Positions 1 to 8,653 of a DNA stretch of 64,000 bases are shown in pieces. The position numbers and the translations under genes were made by a program. The DNA is from Oceaniferula marina. GTDB taxonomy: Bacteria > Verrucomicrobiota > Verrucomicrobiia > Verrucomicrobiales > Akkermansiaceae. The stretch covers positions 612,706-676,705 of the forward strand of contig NZ_JACBAZ010000002.1 in NCBI RefSeq assembly GCF_013391475.1. Reading direction: 5' to 3'. Every line of letters starts with the position of its first letter. Position 1 is the first letter of the stretch. Below the pieces are notes generated by a model. It was given only the letters and a program-made list of their open reading frames with translations, did no database searches and was not told the origin of the DNA.

Positions 1-77
1 GCTCTTGTGAGAGGTAATCTTGCATGACGCTATCTAGGGTCGGTGGGCAAAGCTTGATGACAGGTTGGAAACTTCCC

Positions 78-752
78 CTACTTTTTATCGAGCTCTTTGC
101 GGATCATATCGTGTAGGACTTTTTCGGTTTCCTGGTAAACGGCATCACCCTGTTGGCGGGCGCTGTAGAGGTCGCGGCGGCCGACCATTCCCATGTTGCG
201 GTCGTAGACGGCGATGGACATGTTGTGGGCGAGTTCTCCCTTGGTGGCGGCTTCATCCGGGTCTTCGCGTCGTTGGATCGGGTCGTATTTCATTTCATCG
301 ACCATGTAGGATTTCAGTGCCGCGGGGTCACCGGTGAGGAACCACCAGTTCGAGGTATCCGCGCCCAGGCTTTCTGCGTAGGTTTTCATTTTCTCCGGGC
401 TGTCTTCCTCGGGGTTGACGGTGATGCAGACAAGTTGGAACCCGGGCTCGCCTTTGAAGGTCTCGTAGACTTGCTTCAGCCCCTGGGAGTTGCGTTTGGC
501 GCACATCGGGCAGGTGGCATAGAACTGGGCAAAGGCCCAAACCTTGCCTTTGAGATCGGAAAGTTTGACTTCCTTGCCATCTTGATTGGTGAGCGTGAGG
601 TCCTTGCTGAGAACAATGCCGGGTTCACTCGGGGGGAGTTGCAGTGAGGGTTTCACCTGCTGATTTCGCAGGTAAAAAGTGGTGGCCAGAATGAGGGCGG
701 AGGCCGCAGCTACACTGAGGTAGATCAGGGTGATTTTTCCTTTGTCTGTCAT
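78..752 (-). CDS. SCO1/SenC-like thioredoxin-fold protein, membrane-anchored
   Basis: Predicted 224 aa. An N-terminal membrane segment (about residues 7-27) is followed by a thioredoxin-like fold. SCO1/SenC proteins deliver copper or reducing power to the CuA site of cytochrome oxidase. The usual SCO metal motif is CxxxC; here it is CPMC (residues 81-84), closer to a thioredoxin CxxC, while the distal His of the family appears kept in LAHNMSIAVYD (His about 176). I chose the ATG at 752 because the upstream 23 residues are not signal-like. It lies third in a minus-strand set after ctaB and another SCO-like gene, which supports a role in oxidase assembly. Copper binding versus disulfide reduction is undecided. 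Confidence 0.8.
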   Translation of the reverse strand: MTDKGKITLIYLSVAAASALILATTFYLRNQQVKPSLQLPPSEPGIVLSKDLTLTNQDGKEVKLSDLKGKVWAFAQFYATCPMCAKRNSQGLKQVYETFKGEPGFQLVCITVNPEEDSPEKMKTYAESLGADTSNWWFLTGDPAALKSYMVDEMKYDPIQRREDPDEAATKGELAHNMSIAVYDRNMGMVGRRDLYSARQQGDAVYQETEKVLHDMIRKELDKK

Positions 753-872
753 GGGGTGGAAAGTGAATTTTAAGAAAATGAGGGTGGGGTCAGAGGATGC
801 GGTAGGGAGGATTGACCCCAATCCTCCGCGGTTTTGTTCATTCCTGTGTTGTCAGTCTTAATCGATGGCTGA

Positions 873-1646
873 TTAATCGACGTGTCCAGTGCGGGTTTCG
901 CTGAGAACGTAGTCGGTATGCTTGAGCAGTTTGGCTTTTTGATTTTCTACCGCATTGACATAAAACCGGGCTTCTTCGTTATCTTTGAGCGACGGGTCTG
1001 CGGCGACTTTTTGTTTGGCCATTTCCTGGGCCTGATAAATTTCCTTGAAGTCGTAGCGTTGGCGGAGGTGCATTTTACGATCGATCAAGGCGATCTCGGA
1101 TGGAAATTTCCATTTTCCACCTGCTTCGCCTTCTTTCCGCTCAATGACGAGGCCGAGCCGTAGTTGGTCTTTGATATACCCTCGCTGTTTGCCGGTGTCA
1201 CCGGTGGTTAGAAACCAGCAGCGGTCGTCATCGATACCGAGCGATTTCATGGCTGCCATTAACTCTTCTGCTTCGACCCCTTGATCGGCCCCTTCAATTG
1301 ACAAAAACACAAAGCGGACTTGATCGTTGTCGCTGTAGTGCTGCCAGAGCTCTTTCATCATCGCCAAGGCATGTTGGTTTTCATCGAGCTGGCTGACGCA
1401 GATCGGGGCGGCGAACCAGACCTTGCCTTCGAGCTCGGACAGGCTGACGAGTTGGTTATGTTGATTTTTGGCGGCCAGGTTTTTGGAAATTTTGGCAACG
1501 ATGGGAGGTCGTTTGGGGTCTTGGCTTTGTTCGTGTTTGCGGTAGGCGTAGAGCACGAATCCGGCACCAATGATCATGATGGCGACCAGAATGAAGGCGG
1601 TGCGCCGGAGTTCGGCCGGATTACGTTCTGCGGGTTCTAGATCCAT
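873..1646 (-). CDS. SCO-like protein lacking the cysteine pair
   Basis: Predicted 257 aa with one N-terminal membrane segment (about 17-35) and a periplasmic thioredoxin-like domain. It parallels the next gene downstream: a KVWFAAPIC strand sits where KVWAFAQFYATCPMC lies in the neighbour, and CWFLTTGD matches WWFLTGD. Only one Cys (83) remains at the active-site position and the distal His is not evident, so it is probably not a classical copper chaperone or an oxidoreductase. It begins 49 bases after ctaB ends and is followed by the SCO protein with an intact Cys pair. The two may work as a heterodimer or one may be a degenerate copy; that is inference. Confidence 0.72.
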   Translation of the reverse strand: MDLEPAERNPAELRRTAFILVAIMIIGAGFVLYAYRKHEQSQDPKRPPIVAKISKNLAAKNQHNQLVSLSELEGKVWFAAPICVSQLDENQHALAMMKELWQHYSDNDQVRFVFLSIEGADQGVEAEELMAAMKSLGIDDDRCWFLTTGDTGKQRGYIKDQLRLGLVIERKEGEAGGKWKFPSEIALIDRKMHLRQRYDFKEIYQAQEMAKQKVAADPSLKDNEEARFYVNAVENQKAKLLKHTDYVLSETRTGHVD

Positions 1647-1695
1647 GGTTCAGATTCCGTTGAGCTGGTTTCATTGGGTGGGGAAGCGCGGGAAA

Positions 1696-2625
1696 TTAGC
1701 GCACGTTCCAGCCGATAGCAAGTAATCCGAGTGACAGCGGCAGGTAGAGCAGGGTGTAGAAAAAGAGTTTTCGTGCCGATGGTTTATCCGCGTCGGATTT
1801 AAACACCCAGCAGAGCCAGAGCATGACCAAACCTGCGGCGGCTCCGCCAAAACTCCAGATGACGTTGGCATAGCCGAGAGCTTGGGCCAGAGGAGCCAGC
1901 CCGATGAGTAGCAGGGTAAAACCGGTGGCGATGATGGCGGTTTTTTTGCCGGAAGCGTCACCATTGCTCCACATGGCGTAGCCAGCGTCTTCATATTCTT
2001 CCCGGCAGAGCCAGCTGATGGCCACAAAGTGAGGCATTTGCCAGAGGAAGAGGAAGGCAAAGAGGTACCAGCTCTGGCCATCCATCCAGGATCCGGGGTG
2101 GATCGGGTGGCTCGGAGCGATGGCTGCCCAACCGATCATCGGCGGAATTGCCCCTGGGATGGCCCCGATCAGGGTGTTGATCGAGCTGCGGCGTTTCAAG
2201 GGGGTGTAGATAAAGACATAAACCCCGAGGGCGATGGCGGCCAGATACGCTGCGGCGGCATTCACCTTGATTGCCAGATGGATAATACCGAAGGCGGACA
2301 AGCCCCAACCAATACCGAAGGCGTTAACCGGAATCATGCGGCGGGACGGCAGTGGGCGGTCGGCGGTCCGCTCCATCCGTGCGTCTTCCTCGATCTCCAT
2401 CAGTTGGTTGAATGCAGCGGATCCAAAGGCGGTACAGCCGGTGCCAATCAGGGTGTGGGCCAGCAGCCAGCCATCGTGGAGCCAGACGCCGTAGAACCAG
2501 CGTGAACCTAGCAGATAACCAAACAGCGTGGTGATCAGGACAAAGGTGTTTAAGTTCAGCTTGGTGAGAACAGCGAGGTCACTGCGCAGGGTGGGCGCTT
2601 TGTTGGATGTGCGTTTGCGGGCCAT
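1696..2625 (-). CDS. ctaB: Protoheme IX farnesyltransferase (heme O synthase)
   Basis: Predicted 309 aa, usual length for the UbiA-type heme O synthases. It transfers a farnesyl group to the vinyl side chain of heme B to make heme O, an integral inner-membrane reaction. The first prenyl-diphosphate/Mg site is visible as NQLMEIEEDARMERT followed by RPLPS (about 73-93), and the second conserved loop as YTPLKRRSSINTLIGAIPG (about 140-160). About eight or nine hydrophobic segments follow. It leads a minus-strand set with two SCO-like genes, consistent with cytochrome oxidase maturation. The oxidase structural genes are not in the window and may lie before position 1. Confidence 0.93.
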   Translation of the reverse strand: MARKRTSNKAPTLRSDLAVLTKLNLNTFVLITTLFGYLLGSRWFYGVWLHDGWLLAHTLIGTGCTAFGSAAFNQLMEIEEDARMERTADRPLPSRRMIPVNAFGIGWGLSAFGIIHLAIKVNAAAAYLAAIALGVYVFIYTPLKRRSSINTLIGAIPGAIPPMIGWAAIAPSHPIHPGSWMDGQSWYLFAFLFLWQMPHFVAISWLCREEYEDAGYAMWSNGDASGKKTAIIATGFTLLLIGLAPLAQALGYANVIWSFGGAAAGLVMLWLCWVFKSDADKPSARKLFFYTLLYLPLSLGLLAIGWNVR

Positions 2626-2669
2626 GGATGGAGAGGTAAAAAATGTGGAGGAGTCGCGGGGATGCGAGG

Positions 2670-3356
2670 TTATGGAGTGGGGGTGGCCATGGCTTCGATG
2701 GCTTCTTCGCTGCCATAGACCATGACGATGTCGCCAGGTTCGAGCACTTCGTCTTTGTTTGGGGTGCCAACGAAGCTGCCATCCGGTTTGGTGACCCCGA
2801 GAATGGCAATCCCCCGGTCGCTGGGGCGCGATTGGTGAAGTGCTTTGTCGGCAAAGGGGTGACCGGCATGGATTTTAAAATCGGATACCGAATACCCTTG
2901 CTGGACGTTGAGTAGCAGTTCGTAGTCGAGTGCCCGGACCACACCGGCACGTTCCAGCCAGTAGCGCATGAGGACATCGAGCGGTTTTTTGATGAAGGGG
3001 GTGTTGATTAGGAAATAAATGGCGGCAGCACTGACAAAGAGCAGGATAAAAACGACGAGTAGGTTTTGGGTGTCTTCGGTGCTTCCTCGGAACAGGGTGA
3101 TGATCAAAGTGGCGAGTGCGGAGGTGATCCCGATATTGCCAGCGATGATCAGGTTGAGCACAATCTTGCGTCGGACGGCGTGACGGACCACCATTTCTGC
3201 TTCGCTGGTGGTAAAGCCCACCCCAAAAAAGGCGGAGGCTGCCTGAAACTGGGAAGCGGTCAGGGACATGCCGGTCATCATCAGCGCATTGGTGCCGATC
3301 CGGACGATTAGCAGCGAGATAAAGATGATGGCGAGCAGTGCAAACAGCGAACCCAT
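2670..3356 (-). CDS. Membrane protein with C-terminal TrkA_C (RCK_C) domain
   Basis: Predicted 228 aa. The first 125 residues hold three or four membrane segments; the last 75 form a TrkA_C-like regulatory domain (DRGIAILGVTKPDGSFVGTP then LEPGDIVMVYGSEEAIE). TrkA_C domains bind ligands and gate potassium or other ion transporters. Around residues 42-50 the segment FFGVGFTTSEAE resembles the pore loops of TrkH/KtrB potassium transporters, a suggestion from motif likeness only. The ATG start lies just after the membrane segment begins. It ends 44 bases before ctaB starts, so it may be cotranscribed with the oxidase-maturation genes. Confidence 0.78.
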   Translation of the reverse strand: MGSLFALLAIIFISLLIVRIGTNALMMTGMSLTASQFQAASAFFGVGFTTSEAEMVVRHAVRRKIVLNLIIAGNIGITSALATLIITLFRGSTEDTQNLLVVFILLFVSAAAIYFLINTPFIKKPLDVLMRYWLERAGVVRALDYELLLNVQQGYSVSDFKIHAGHPFADKALHQSRPSDRGIAILGVTKPDGSFVGTPNKDEVLEPGDIVMVYGSEEAIEAMATPTP

Positions 3357-3469
3357 GACTGAGATTAAAGCGTGGAGTGGTAGGTGACGAAAACCTCAAA
3401 ATAAGACATCGTGAGGAAAAGTGGAGTGGTGCCGTAGGCGGGAGATCCGTTCTAGATCCGTTCTGTTTC

Positions 3470-4081
3470 TCAGTGCGGTATGTGTTTTTTTCTCATCCTG
3501 GTGATCAGTAAAATCACCAAGACGGATGCCACGACGGCGATGAGTAAGCGGTACCGACCGAGGATACTTTCGGTCCGGAAGGCTTCGCCTGAGGTGTCGC
3601 CGTGGAGTTCGCGGATGCGTGCAACAACGGATTCGATGCTGCCATCGCCGCTCGATCCCGATCCGCGGGCCACGACCTTGCCGGTGCTTAATTCAACCAA
3701 GGTCAATTGGGGGATGCCTCCTTCGGCATAGCGTTCCACTTGCTGGCGTGCCTGCCAGGTGACGGCCGGCCAGGGCATCTTGTAGTGTTGCATGTAGTCG
3801 AGCATCGCTTGCTCGGAGCGATCATCGCCGACGAGCAGGATCTCGACCTTACGGTCGCCCCGTTGCTGCATGCGCTCGTATTCCTTGACCAGTGCCGGGG
3901 TGCTGGCGCGGCAGGGGCCGCACCAGGATGCGGAGAAATACAGTGCGAGGTAGCGGGTTTCTGAGTGTAATGCTGTGGGGGTGACTTTACCGTCCTGAAG
4001 CCGGATGATCGGCAGGGATTCCAGCCCGGCTTGAAGGATTGGGGCGGTAAGCATCAGGGCGCTTAGAAGAAGTCGGATCAT
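3470..4081 (-). CDS. TlpA/nucleoredoxin-like thioredoxin with C-terminal membrane anchor
   Basis: Predicted 203 aa. A signal peptide-like N terminus (1-19) precedes a thioredoxin-like domain with the redox motif WCGPC at 53-57, and GGIPQLTLVE (a cis-Pro loop) at about 122-131. A C-terminal hydrophobic stretch (about 177-196) ends in basic residues RMRKK, so the protein is likely a periplasmic thioredoxin held by a C-terminal anchor. This family reduces or isomerises disulfides, often in cytochrome maturation. It is first in a run of minus-strand redox and oxidase-maturation genes, but 113 bases separate it from the TrkA_C gene. Confidence 0.82.
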   Translation of the reverse strand: MIRLLLSALMLTAPILQAGLESLPIIRLQDGKVTPTALHSETRYLALYFSASWCGPCRASTPALVKEYERMQQRGDRKVEILLVGDDRSEQAMLDYMQHYKMPWPAVTWQARQQVERYAEGGIPQLTLVELSTGKVVARGSGSSGDGSIESVVARIRELHGDTSGEAFRTESILGRYRLLIAVVASVLVILLITRMRKKHIPH

Positions 4082-4375
4082 GATGTGGGCATTTGGAGTG
4101 TTGGACTAGACGAGCGGAAATGAGTGACCCTACTTCGCATTTCCGACTGAGAGGTCAGGGTTGTATAGTTTCATTTGGATCATGAAGAAAAATCCATGAG
4201 AGTCAAGGTTGCTGATAGATGGGGCAAAAGCATCTCTCCACCTGAGTTTCTTGTTGAGCCGTGAGCCTTCGTTATGCAAATGATACCCTTGGTCATCCAA
4301 CTGGCTGGAAGACCAGGGGTGAGGAGGTCAGACTAAGCACTTGTTTGCCTGGATGCTTCCGTGCATGGTTTCTTC

Positions 4376-4969
4376 ATGAACGAGCAACAACGAATTCGGC
4401 TTGCCTTTGAGCGGTTTGATGCGGCGAATGCTGAGGATCCAAATTTGATCGAGGTGGATGGCCAAGCTGCTCCGAAGGAGTTGGTTTTCTCCCGGCGTCT
4501 GACCGACTGGGTGATGGCTCTGCAGCCGGATGCTTCGGAAGCCTTGCAGTTGGCATCGCGATGCCAGCATCTGTGCCGGTGGCAGGTTCCCCGAAGCTCC
4601 CAGCCGATGGGGCGTGCCGGGTACTTGAAATGGCGTGCCGGGCTGAAGCAATTTCACGCAGAAAAATCTGGAGAAATTCTTGAAGCTCTTGGTTTTGACC
4701 AGCAAACGATTGCCCGGGTTCAGGAACTAAACTTAAAAAAGAACCTGAAGAAGGATGCTGAGTGTCAAACAATTGAGGACGCCCTCTGTCTTGTGTTTTT
4801 ACAGTATCAGTTTGATGATTTGATTGCTGATACGGAGTCGGAGAAGATGATCCGTATCGTAAAAAAAACGTGGGCGAAGATGAGTGAGCAGGGGCAGCAG
4901 GCCGCGATGAAACTCGATTACTCCCCGCTTGCGATGCAGATGCTGGAACAAAGTGTGCTGCCGTCTTAG
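4376..4969 (+). CDS. DUF4202 family protein
   Basis: Predicted 197 aa, soluble, helical. It matches the pattern I know for DUF4202: an N-terminal FERFDAANAEDPN, a central RCQHLCRWQVPRSSQPMGR, then YLKWRAGLKQFH, and an acidic DALCLVFLQYQFDD. The order of His, Arg and Asp residues recalls HD-domain-like proteins, so a phosphohydrolase-like fold is possible, but the function is unknown. The GTG at 4361 would add five residues; I prefer the ATG at 4376. It stands alone between divergent and convergent neighbours. Confidence 0.85.
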   Translation: MNEQQRIRLAFERFDAANAEDPNLIEVDGQAAPKELVFSRRLTDWVMALQPDASEALQLASRCQHLCRWQVPRSSQPMGRAGYLKWRAGLKQFHAEKSGEILEALGFDQQTIARVQELNLKKNLKKDAECQTIEDALCLVFLQYQFDDLIADTESEKMIRIVKKTWAKMSEQGQQAAMKLDYSPLAMQMLEQSVLPS

Positions 4970-5019
4970 AGACAAAGGGTTCTGTGTTTCCGTGCTTGCC
5001 GGGCGATTTTCAATCGGCC

Positions 5020-5742
5020 CTACGAAGTTCTAACAATTAACCAGTCGGTTTCCTCTCGATGAAGTCGGCGTGACTCGCCGGGGTCGAGGGCGGGGTCGAG
5101 GTGGATCGGGCCGATGCTGGTGCGGTGGAGTGCGGTCACCCGGTTGCCGACGGCATGGAACATGCGCTTGATCTGGTGGTAGCGTCCTTCGTAGATGGTG
5201 AGTTCACATCGTGTCGGGCTGATGATCTGCAGGTCTGCCGGGCCGGTGGTTAGGTCTTCATAGGCAAAGTAGATTCCTTGTTCGAAACGTATTTTGGTTT
5301 CCTCGGTGATGGGTTCGGCCGTGTCAACCAGATAGGTTTTTCCGATACCTTGGTGGTGTTCGTCGGATGGGTTTGTTAGGTCTCGTGACCAACGACCGTC
5401 GTTGGTGAGGATGAGGAGTCCGGTGCTGGCGCGGTCGAGCCTTCCGGCAATATGTAATTGTTCCGGGTGGTCGCGGGGGTGAAGCAATTCCATGACGGTT
5501 GGGTGGACGGGATCGCTGGTGGCACTGAGAAATCCTGCTGGTTTGTGTAGCATCAGGTAGACCGCTTCCGTGCCAGCTTGCAGAGTTTTTCCGTCCAGCG
5601 TCACCTGTGAGAATGAGGTGATCTGGTGATCCGGATCGCGGGTGATGTGACCGTCGACGCTCACCCGGCAGGCAGACAGCAGTGGGCGGATGCCACGGCG
5701 GCCGTGTGGGGTGTTCTGGCTGAGAAAGCGGTCGAGGCGCAT
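5020..5742 (-). CDS. RsuA/RluB-family rRNA pseudouridine synthase
   Basis: Predicted 240 aa. An N-terminal S4 RNA-binding domain (MRLDRFLSQNTPHGRRGIRPLL, 1-22) precedes the catalytic domain with GRLDRASTGLLIL; the catalytic Asp is residue 103. Then follow KTYLV and EGRYHQIKRMFHAVGN, the RsuA family C-terminal motif. It isomerises a uridine in rRNA, most like the 16S U516 enzyme RsuA, although RluB/E/F are close relatives. An upstream 57-residue in-frame extension is not family-like and overlaps the promoter of the divergent lipoprotein gene, so I chose the ATG at 5742. Confidence 0.88.
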   Translation of the reverse strand: MRLDRFLSQNTPHGRRGIRPLLSACRVSVDGHITRDPDHQITSFSQVTLDGKTLQAGTEAVYLMLHKPAGFLSATSDPVHPTVMELLHPRDHPEQLHIAGRLDRASTGLLILTNDGRWSRDLTNPSDEHHQGIGKTYLVDTAEPITEETKIRFEQGIYFAYEDLTTGPADLQIISPTRCELTIYEGRYHQIKRMFHAVGNRVTALHRTSIGPIHLDPALDPGESRRLHREETDWLIVRTS

Positions 5743-5810
5743 GCCGGCAGACTCTTCGCCGTGGGGCCATCCGTCAAGTGGGGACTTGGACGTTGACAGC
5801 AGGCCGTCCG

Positions 5811-6371
5811 ATGAAGAAGATGCGGCTGATGAAACATCTATGGATATTCGGAATATGGGCAGCGGTGGCTGCATGTGCACCCAGTGGTGGAGGTAATCAT
5901 GACGGGGGGACAAGCGAGACAGGAGGTAGTTGGAACAAGGTGGAGGCCTCTGCCAAATCCAGCGCCATGGGTGGGGAACTGGTTGCCAAGCAGGACGGGC
6001 GTGAGATTGTTGCTGTGATCAAGTGGCGGGCGTATGATGCGGCCAAGGATGCATCGGTAAGTAAATGGTATGGTGACATGGGGACGCCACCACCGGCATT
6101 TGTGGTGGATCGCTTGGTTTTGGCCATTGATGGCAAAGGGGTGTCGATCCCGGCATCAAAGTATCGTTATCTAGGGTCGAAGTGGATGAATCAATACAGT
6201 GCCAATCCCATGAGTTTTAATAAGCAGGGTGATAAAATGCGCTTACTGGTGGATGTTGGCGACGGAGGTGAAGGCTGGACGGCTGTGTATGTTTTTGATC
6301 CGGCTGCGGGTAAGCTTTTGTCTCACTCAGTGGACGATGGCCCGGCTGTGCACGATCAGATCCTTCCGTAA
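5811..6371 (+). CDS. Putative lipoprotein of unknown function
   Basis: Predicted 186 aa. From the ATG at 5811 there is a basic start (MKKMRLMKH), a hydrophobic core and a lipobox ending AVAAC (Cys 22), so the mature protein is probably lipid-anchored. A Gly/Ser-rich linker follows. I recognise no domain. The remainder alternates beta-type segments (EIVAVIKWRAYD, AFVVDRLVLAIDG, KMRLLVDVGDGGEGWTAVYVFD). It lies divergent from the pseudouridine synthase gene and 23 bases before the alkyltransferase gene. Confidence 0.7.
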   Translation: MKKMRLMKHLWIFGIWAAVAACAPSGGGNHDGGTSETGGSWNKVEASAKSSAMGGELVAKQDGREIVAVIKWRAYDAAKDASVSKWYGDMGTPPPAFVVDRLVLAIDGKGVSIPASKYRYLGSKWMNQYSANPMSFNKQGDKMRLLVDVGDGGEGWTAVYVFDPAAGKLLSHSVDDGPAVHDQILP

Positions 6372-6394
6372 ACATGGCATAGAAGCATAGGATC

Positions 6395-6733
6395 ATGGCT
6401 GGTGATGCTGACAGGGTGACCGATTTCCAACGGAGAGTGTATGCGGCTTTGGAGAGGATTCCGCTGGGTAAGGTGACGACCTACCGGGAGTTGGCCCGGG
6501 AGTTGGGATGTGGCTCGGCTCAAGCGATTGGCCAGGCGTTGAAACGCAACCCTTACGCACCGGATGTTCCTTGCCACCGGGTGATTCGAACGGATCTGAG
6601 TATCGGTGGCTACTCCGGCCAGACCGAGGGGGCCAAAATCGAGAAAAAAATCCGTCTGCTTGGTGAGGAGGGGGTTCCCTTTGACGATTCCGGTCGACTG
6701 GTCGATCCGAGCTGCTTGTTTTTTTACGCTTGA
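6395..6733 (+). CDS. MGMT-like methylated-DNA-protein cysteine methyltransferase (short form)
   Basis: Predicted 112 aa. It corresponds to the C-terminal DNA-binding and active-site domain of O6-alkylguanine-DNA alkyltransferases: VYAALERIPLGKVTTYRELA (helix-turn-helix) and the PCHRV acceptor motif with Cys 60, then GGYSG. The N-terminal ribonuclease H-like half of full-length Ogt/Ada is absent. Alkyltransferase-like (ATL) proteins have this short form but a Trp replaces the Cys; here the Cys is present, so direct transfer is chemically possible. It either reverses O6-alkylguanine or marks lesions for excision repair. Confidence 0.85.
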   Translation: MAGDADRVTDFQRRVYAALERIPLGKVTTYRELARELGCGSAQAIGQALKRNPYAPDVPCHRVIRTDLSIGGYSGQTEGAKIEKKIRLLGEEGVPFDDSGRLVDPSCLFFYA

Positions 6734-6792
6734 GTCTCTGGACGGCCCTTTGACTCGAGTGTGAACCAGCTTCGGGGGCGTTGAGTTTGCTC

Positions 6793-7971
6793 TTAGCGTT
6801 TGTTCATCTTGCGGAAAGCCGCAGGTGTCATGCCGGCTTCGCGTTTGAAGAAAACAATAAAGGCCCGCCGGTCTTTGAATCCAATCAGTGGGGCCAGTTG
6901 GGTCATTGGCAGGTCAGTGGTGAGCAGCAGCTCACGAGCCCAGTCGGTGCGGACCTGACGGATTTCCTGCGCCGGGGAATGGCCGGTCAGGGCGATGAAG
7001 TATTTTTCAAAGGTGCTGCGAGAAATGTTGAGCTCATCAACGAGCATATCGACGGTGATCCCGTCTTTGGCCCGGTCACGGATGATGCTACGTGCGCGCA
7101 GGATTTCCATTTCCCCTTTGGACTGGCCGAGAGTGGACCCGCGGACACGGACGCCTCGCGGTGGAATTTTTTCATGTTTGGGCTCGGCGGCTTCGCCAGC
7201 CATGAGTCTTTCCAGTTTGGCGATACCACGGGCACCGATTTCCATGTCTCTCAGCATGACGCTTGATAGCGGAGGGTCACAGAGCTTGGCATCGACGCAA
7301 TCGAAGCAGCCTAACACGCCGACGGTGCCTGGGATATCGATTCCTTTGCGGGTCAGGTAATCGACGATCAGGCGCCCGCGGAGATCGTGGCGGGTGTAGA
7401 TGCCGAGGGTGGAATCATTCTTCAGGGTTTCTTCGATGGCTTTGTCGAGGTCCGGGCAAATTTCTCCCAGTTGACCGATGTCCTTGGTCGTCAGAGCGTC
7501 CGGCATCGTGGTGACGCTGAACTTGATATGGCGTTCTTCGCACATGGGGCCGAGATACTGGTCCATGCGTAGAGCCGGATCGATCCCCATGGTTTCAACA
7601 AAGAGGAGGTTTTTATAATTGAGGGTATCGAAGTGCTCGACGGCCGCTTTTGACGACAGGCGATAGTCCGTGCCCACCGACGGGTGGTGTCCATCGTCGG
7701 AGCCGATCAGGTTGACGACCGGGATATCGAGGTCCTTGAGCCAGAGCTCTTTCTTTTCGTCGTAACAGACAATCATCCCGTCCGGTTTCCAATCTTCGGA
7801 GAAGATATCTTCGTGGCGGGCCTCGAAGAGGGTAAAGTTACGGAAGGCACAGCGTTCCTGAACTCCCGGGTGTGAGAGCAGACCGTGGATCAGGCGGAAC
7901 GGGCGCTCGTAGTCCTTTTCCAGAAGGATCGCGACATTTTTACGTGTTGTTTTGTTTTCTTCCGTATTCAT
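6793..7971 (-). CDS. XylR-type AraC-family transcriptional regulator
   Basis: Predicted 392 aa. Residues 10-275 resemble the LacI/periplasmic-binding fold of XylR (NVAILLEKDYERPFRLIHGLL, PDGMIVCYD, PVVNLIGSDDGHHPSVGTDY, VGVLGCFD), the sugar-binding part. Residues about 285-392 form an AraC-type double helix-turn-helix (LNISRSTFEKYF and LIGFKDRRAFIVFFKREAGMTPAAFR). Such proteins activate sugar-use genes when bound to a ligand. No sugar catabolic operon lies next to it, so the target is unknown. The ATG at 7971 begins a typical linker before the first strand. Confidence 0.88.
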   Translation of the reverse strand: MNTEENKTTRKNVAILLEKDYERPFRLIHGLLSHPGVQERCAFRNFTLFEARHEDIFSEDWKPDGMIVCYDEKKELWLKDLDIPVVNLIGSDDGHHPSVGTDYRLSSKAAVEHFDTLNYKNLLFVETMGIDPALRMDQYLGPMCEERHIKFSVTTMPDALTTKDIGQLGEICPDLDKAIEETLKNDSTLGIYTRHDLRGRLIVDYLTRKGIDIPGTVGVLGCFDCVDAKLCDPPLSSVMLRDMEIGARGIAKLERLMAGEAAEPKHEKIPPRGVRVRGSTLGQSKGEMEILRARSIIRDRAKDGITVDMLVDELNISRSTFEKYFIALTGHSPAQEIRQVRTDWARELLLTTDLPMTQLAPLIGFKDRRAFIVFFKREAGMTPAAFRKMNKR

Positions 7972-8036
7972 GGCGCTGTTGTGGGCGGTTTGACTGTGGA
8001 TGCAGTCTCCGGGAGATCATTCCCGGGGATGCTGGA

Positions 8037-8174
8037 TTAGCGCGAAGCGCTGTTGGAAATGGCGTTGCCTGCCTTTTGAATATCTTGTCCGGCTCCGGCA
8101 ATGGTGTTGCAGGATGAGAGGGCAAGGGCGGAAAGCCCGAGCAGGGCAAGGAGGATCGAGGTCGATTTTTTCAT
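8037..8174 (-). CDS. Entericidin-like small lipoprotein
   Basis: Only 45 aa. The start MKKSTSILLALLGLSALALSSC is a lipoprotein signal with Cys 22, followed by NTIAGAGQDIQKAGNAISNSA, which matches the entericidin A/B signature (C-NT-GxGxDI-xGxxIxxxA). Entericidins are small cell-envelope lipoproteins linked in Enterobacteriaceae to stationary-phase lysis, but the family is widespread and its role here is unknown. A longer upstream reading in the same frame is not needed; the ATG at 8174 gives the full family length. Confidence 0.88.
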   Translation of the reverse strand: MKKSTSILLALLGLSALALSSCNTIAGAGQDIQKAGNAISNSASR

Positions 8175-8653
8175 GGTACAAACAGTAAATATGGAGATGG
8201 AGCCGTAGGGTAATGCTGACGGATTCAGAAAGAGATGGCAGCATGGGGCGGGGCTTTTGTTTGTCTGGACCATGTGATCCAGGGACCCCTCAGCACATAC
8301 TGACTCGTTTCGGTAATCAAATTAGGAATTGAAATCATAGCCTGCAAGCACAATTTTCGTATCGGGGTGAGCTGCAGACGAAGTGTGGGTGAATAGGGAC
8401 GGTGTTTGGAGGGGGGGGCGCAAAATACGCTGAAACCATCGTTCATGCCTCCTCAGAGGTGTGTTTTTTTAGTCATGCTGTGAAAAATGTGCTGCTTTGT
8501 TTGATCAAGGATCGTCATATTTTTGTGCATGTGCTGCATCTCGCAGACCCTCAAGCCCGGGTGTGATGAGCCTGAGCCAGATGATGTTGCCGCCCTGAGA
8601 ACGGTCAAAACTTTCGGATTGGCAATACTAGTGAATGAAAGTAGACTGTCAAT
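8175..8653. other. Intergenic stretch between divergent genes, no gene seen
   Basis: About 480 bases upstream of both the entericidin and the NlpC/P60 genes. I see no credible coding frame, tRNA-like fold or long inverted repeat. It presumably holds the two divergent promoters, which I could not place with confidence. Confidence 0.4.
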
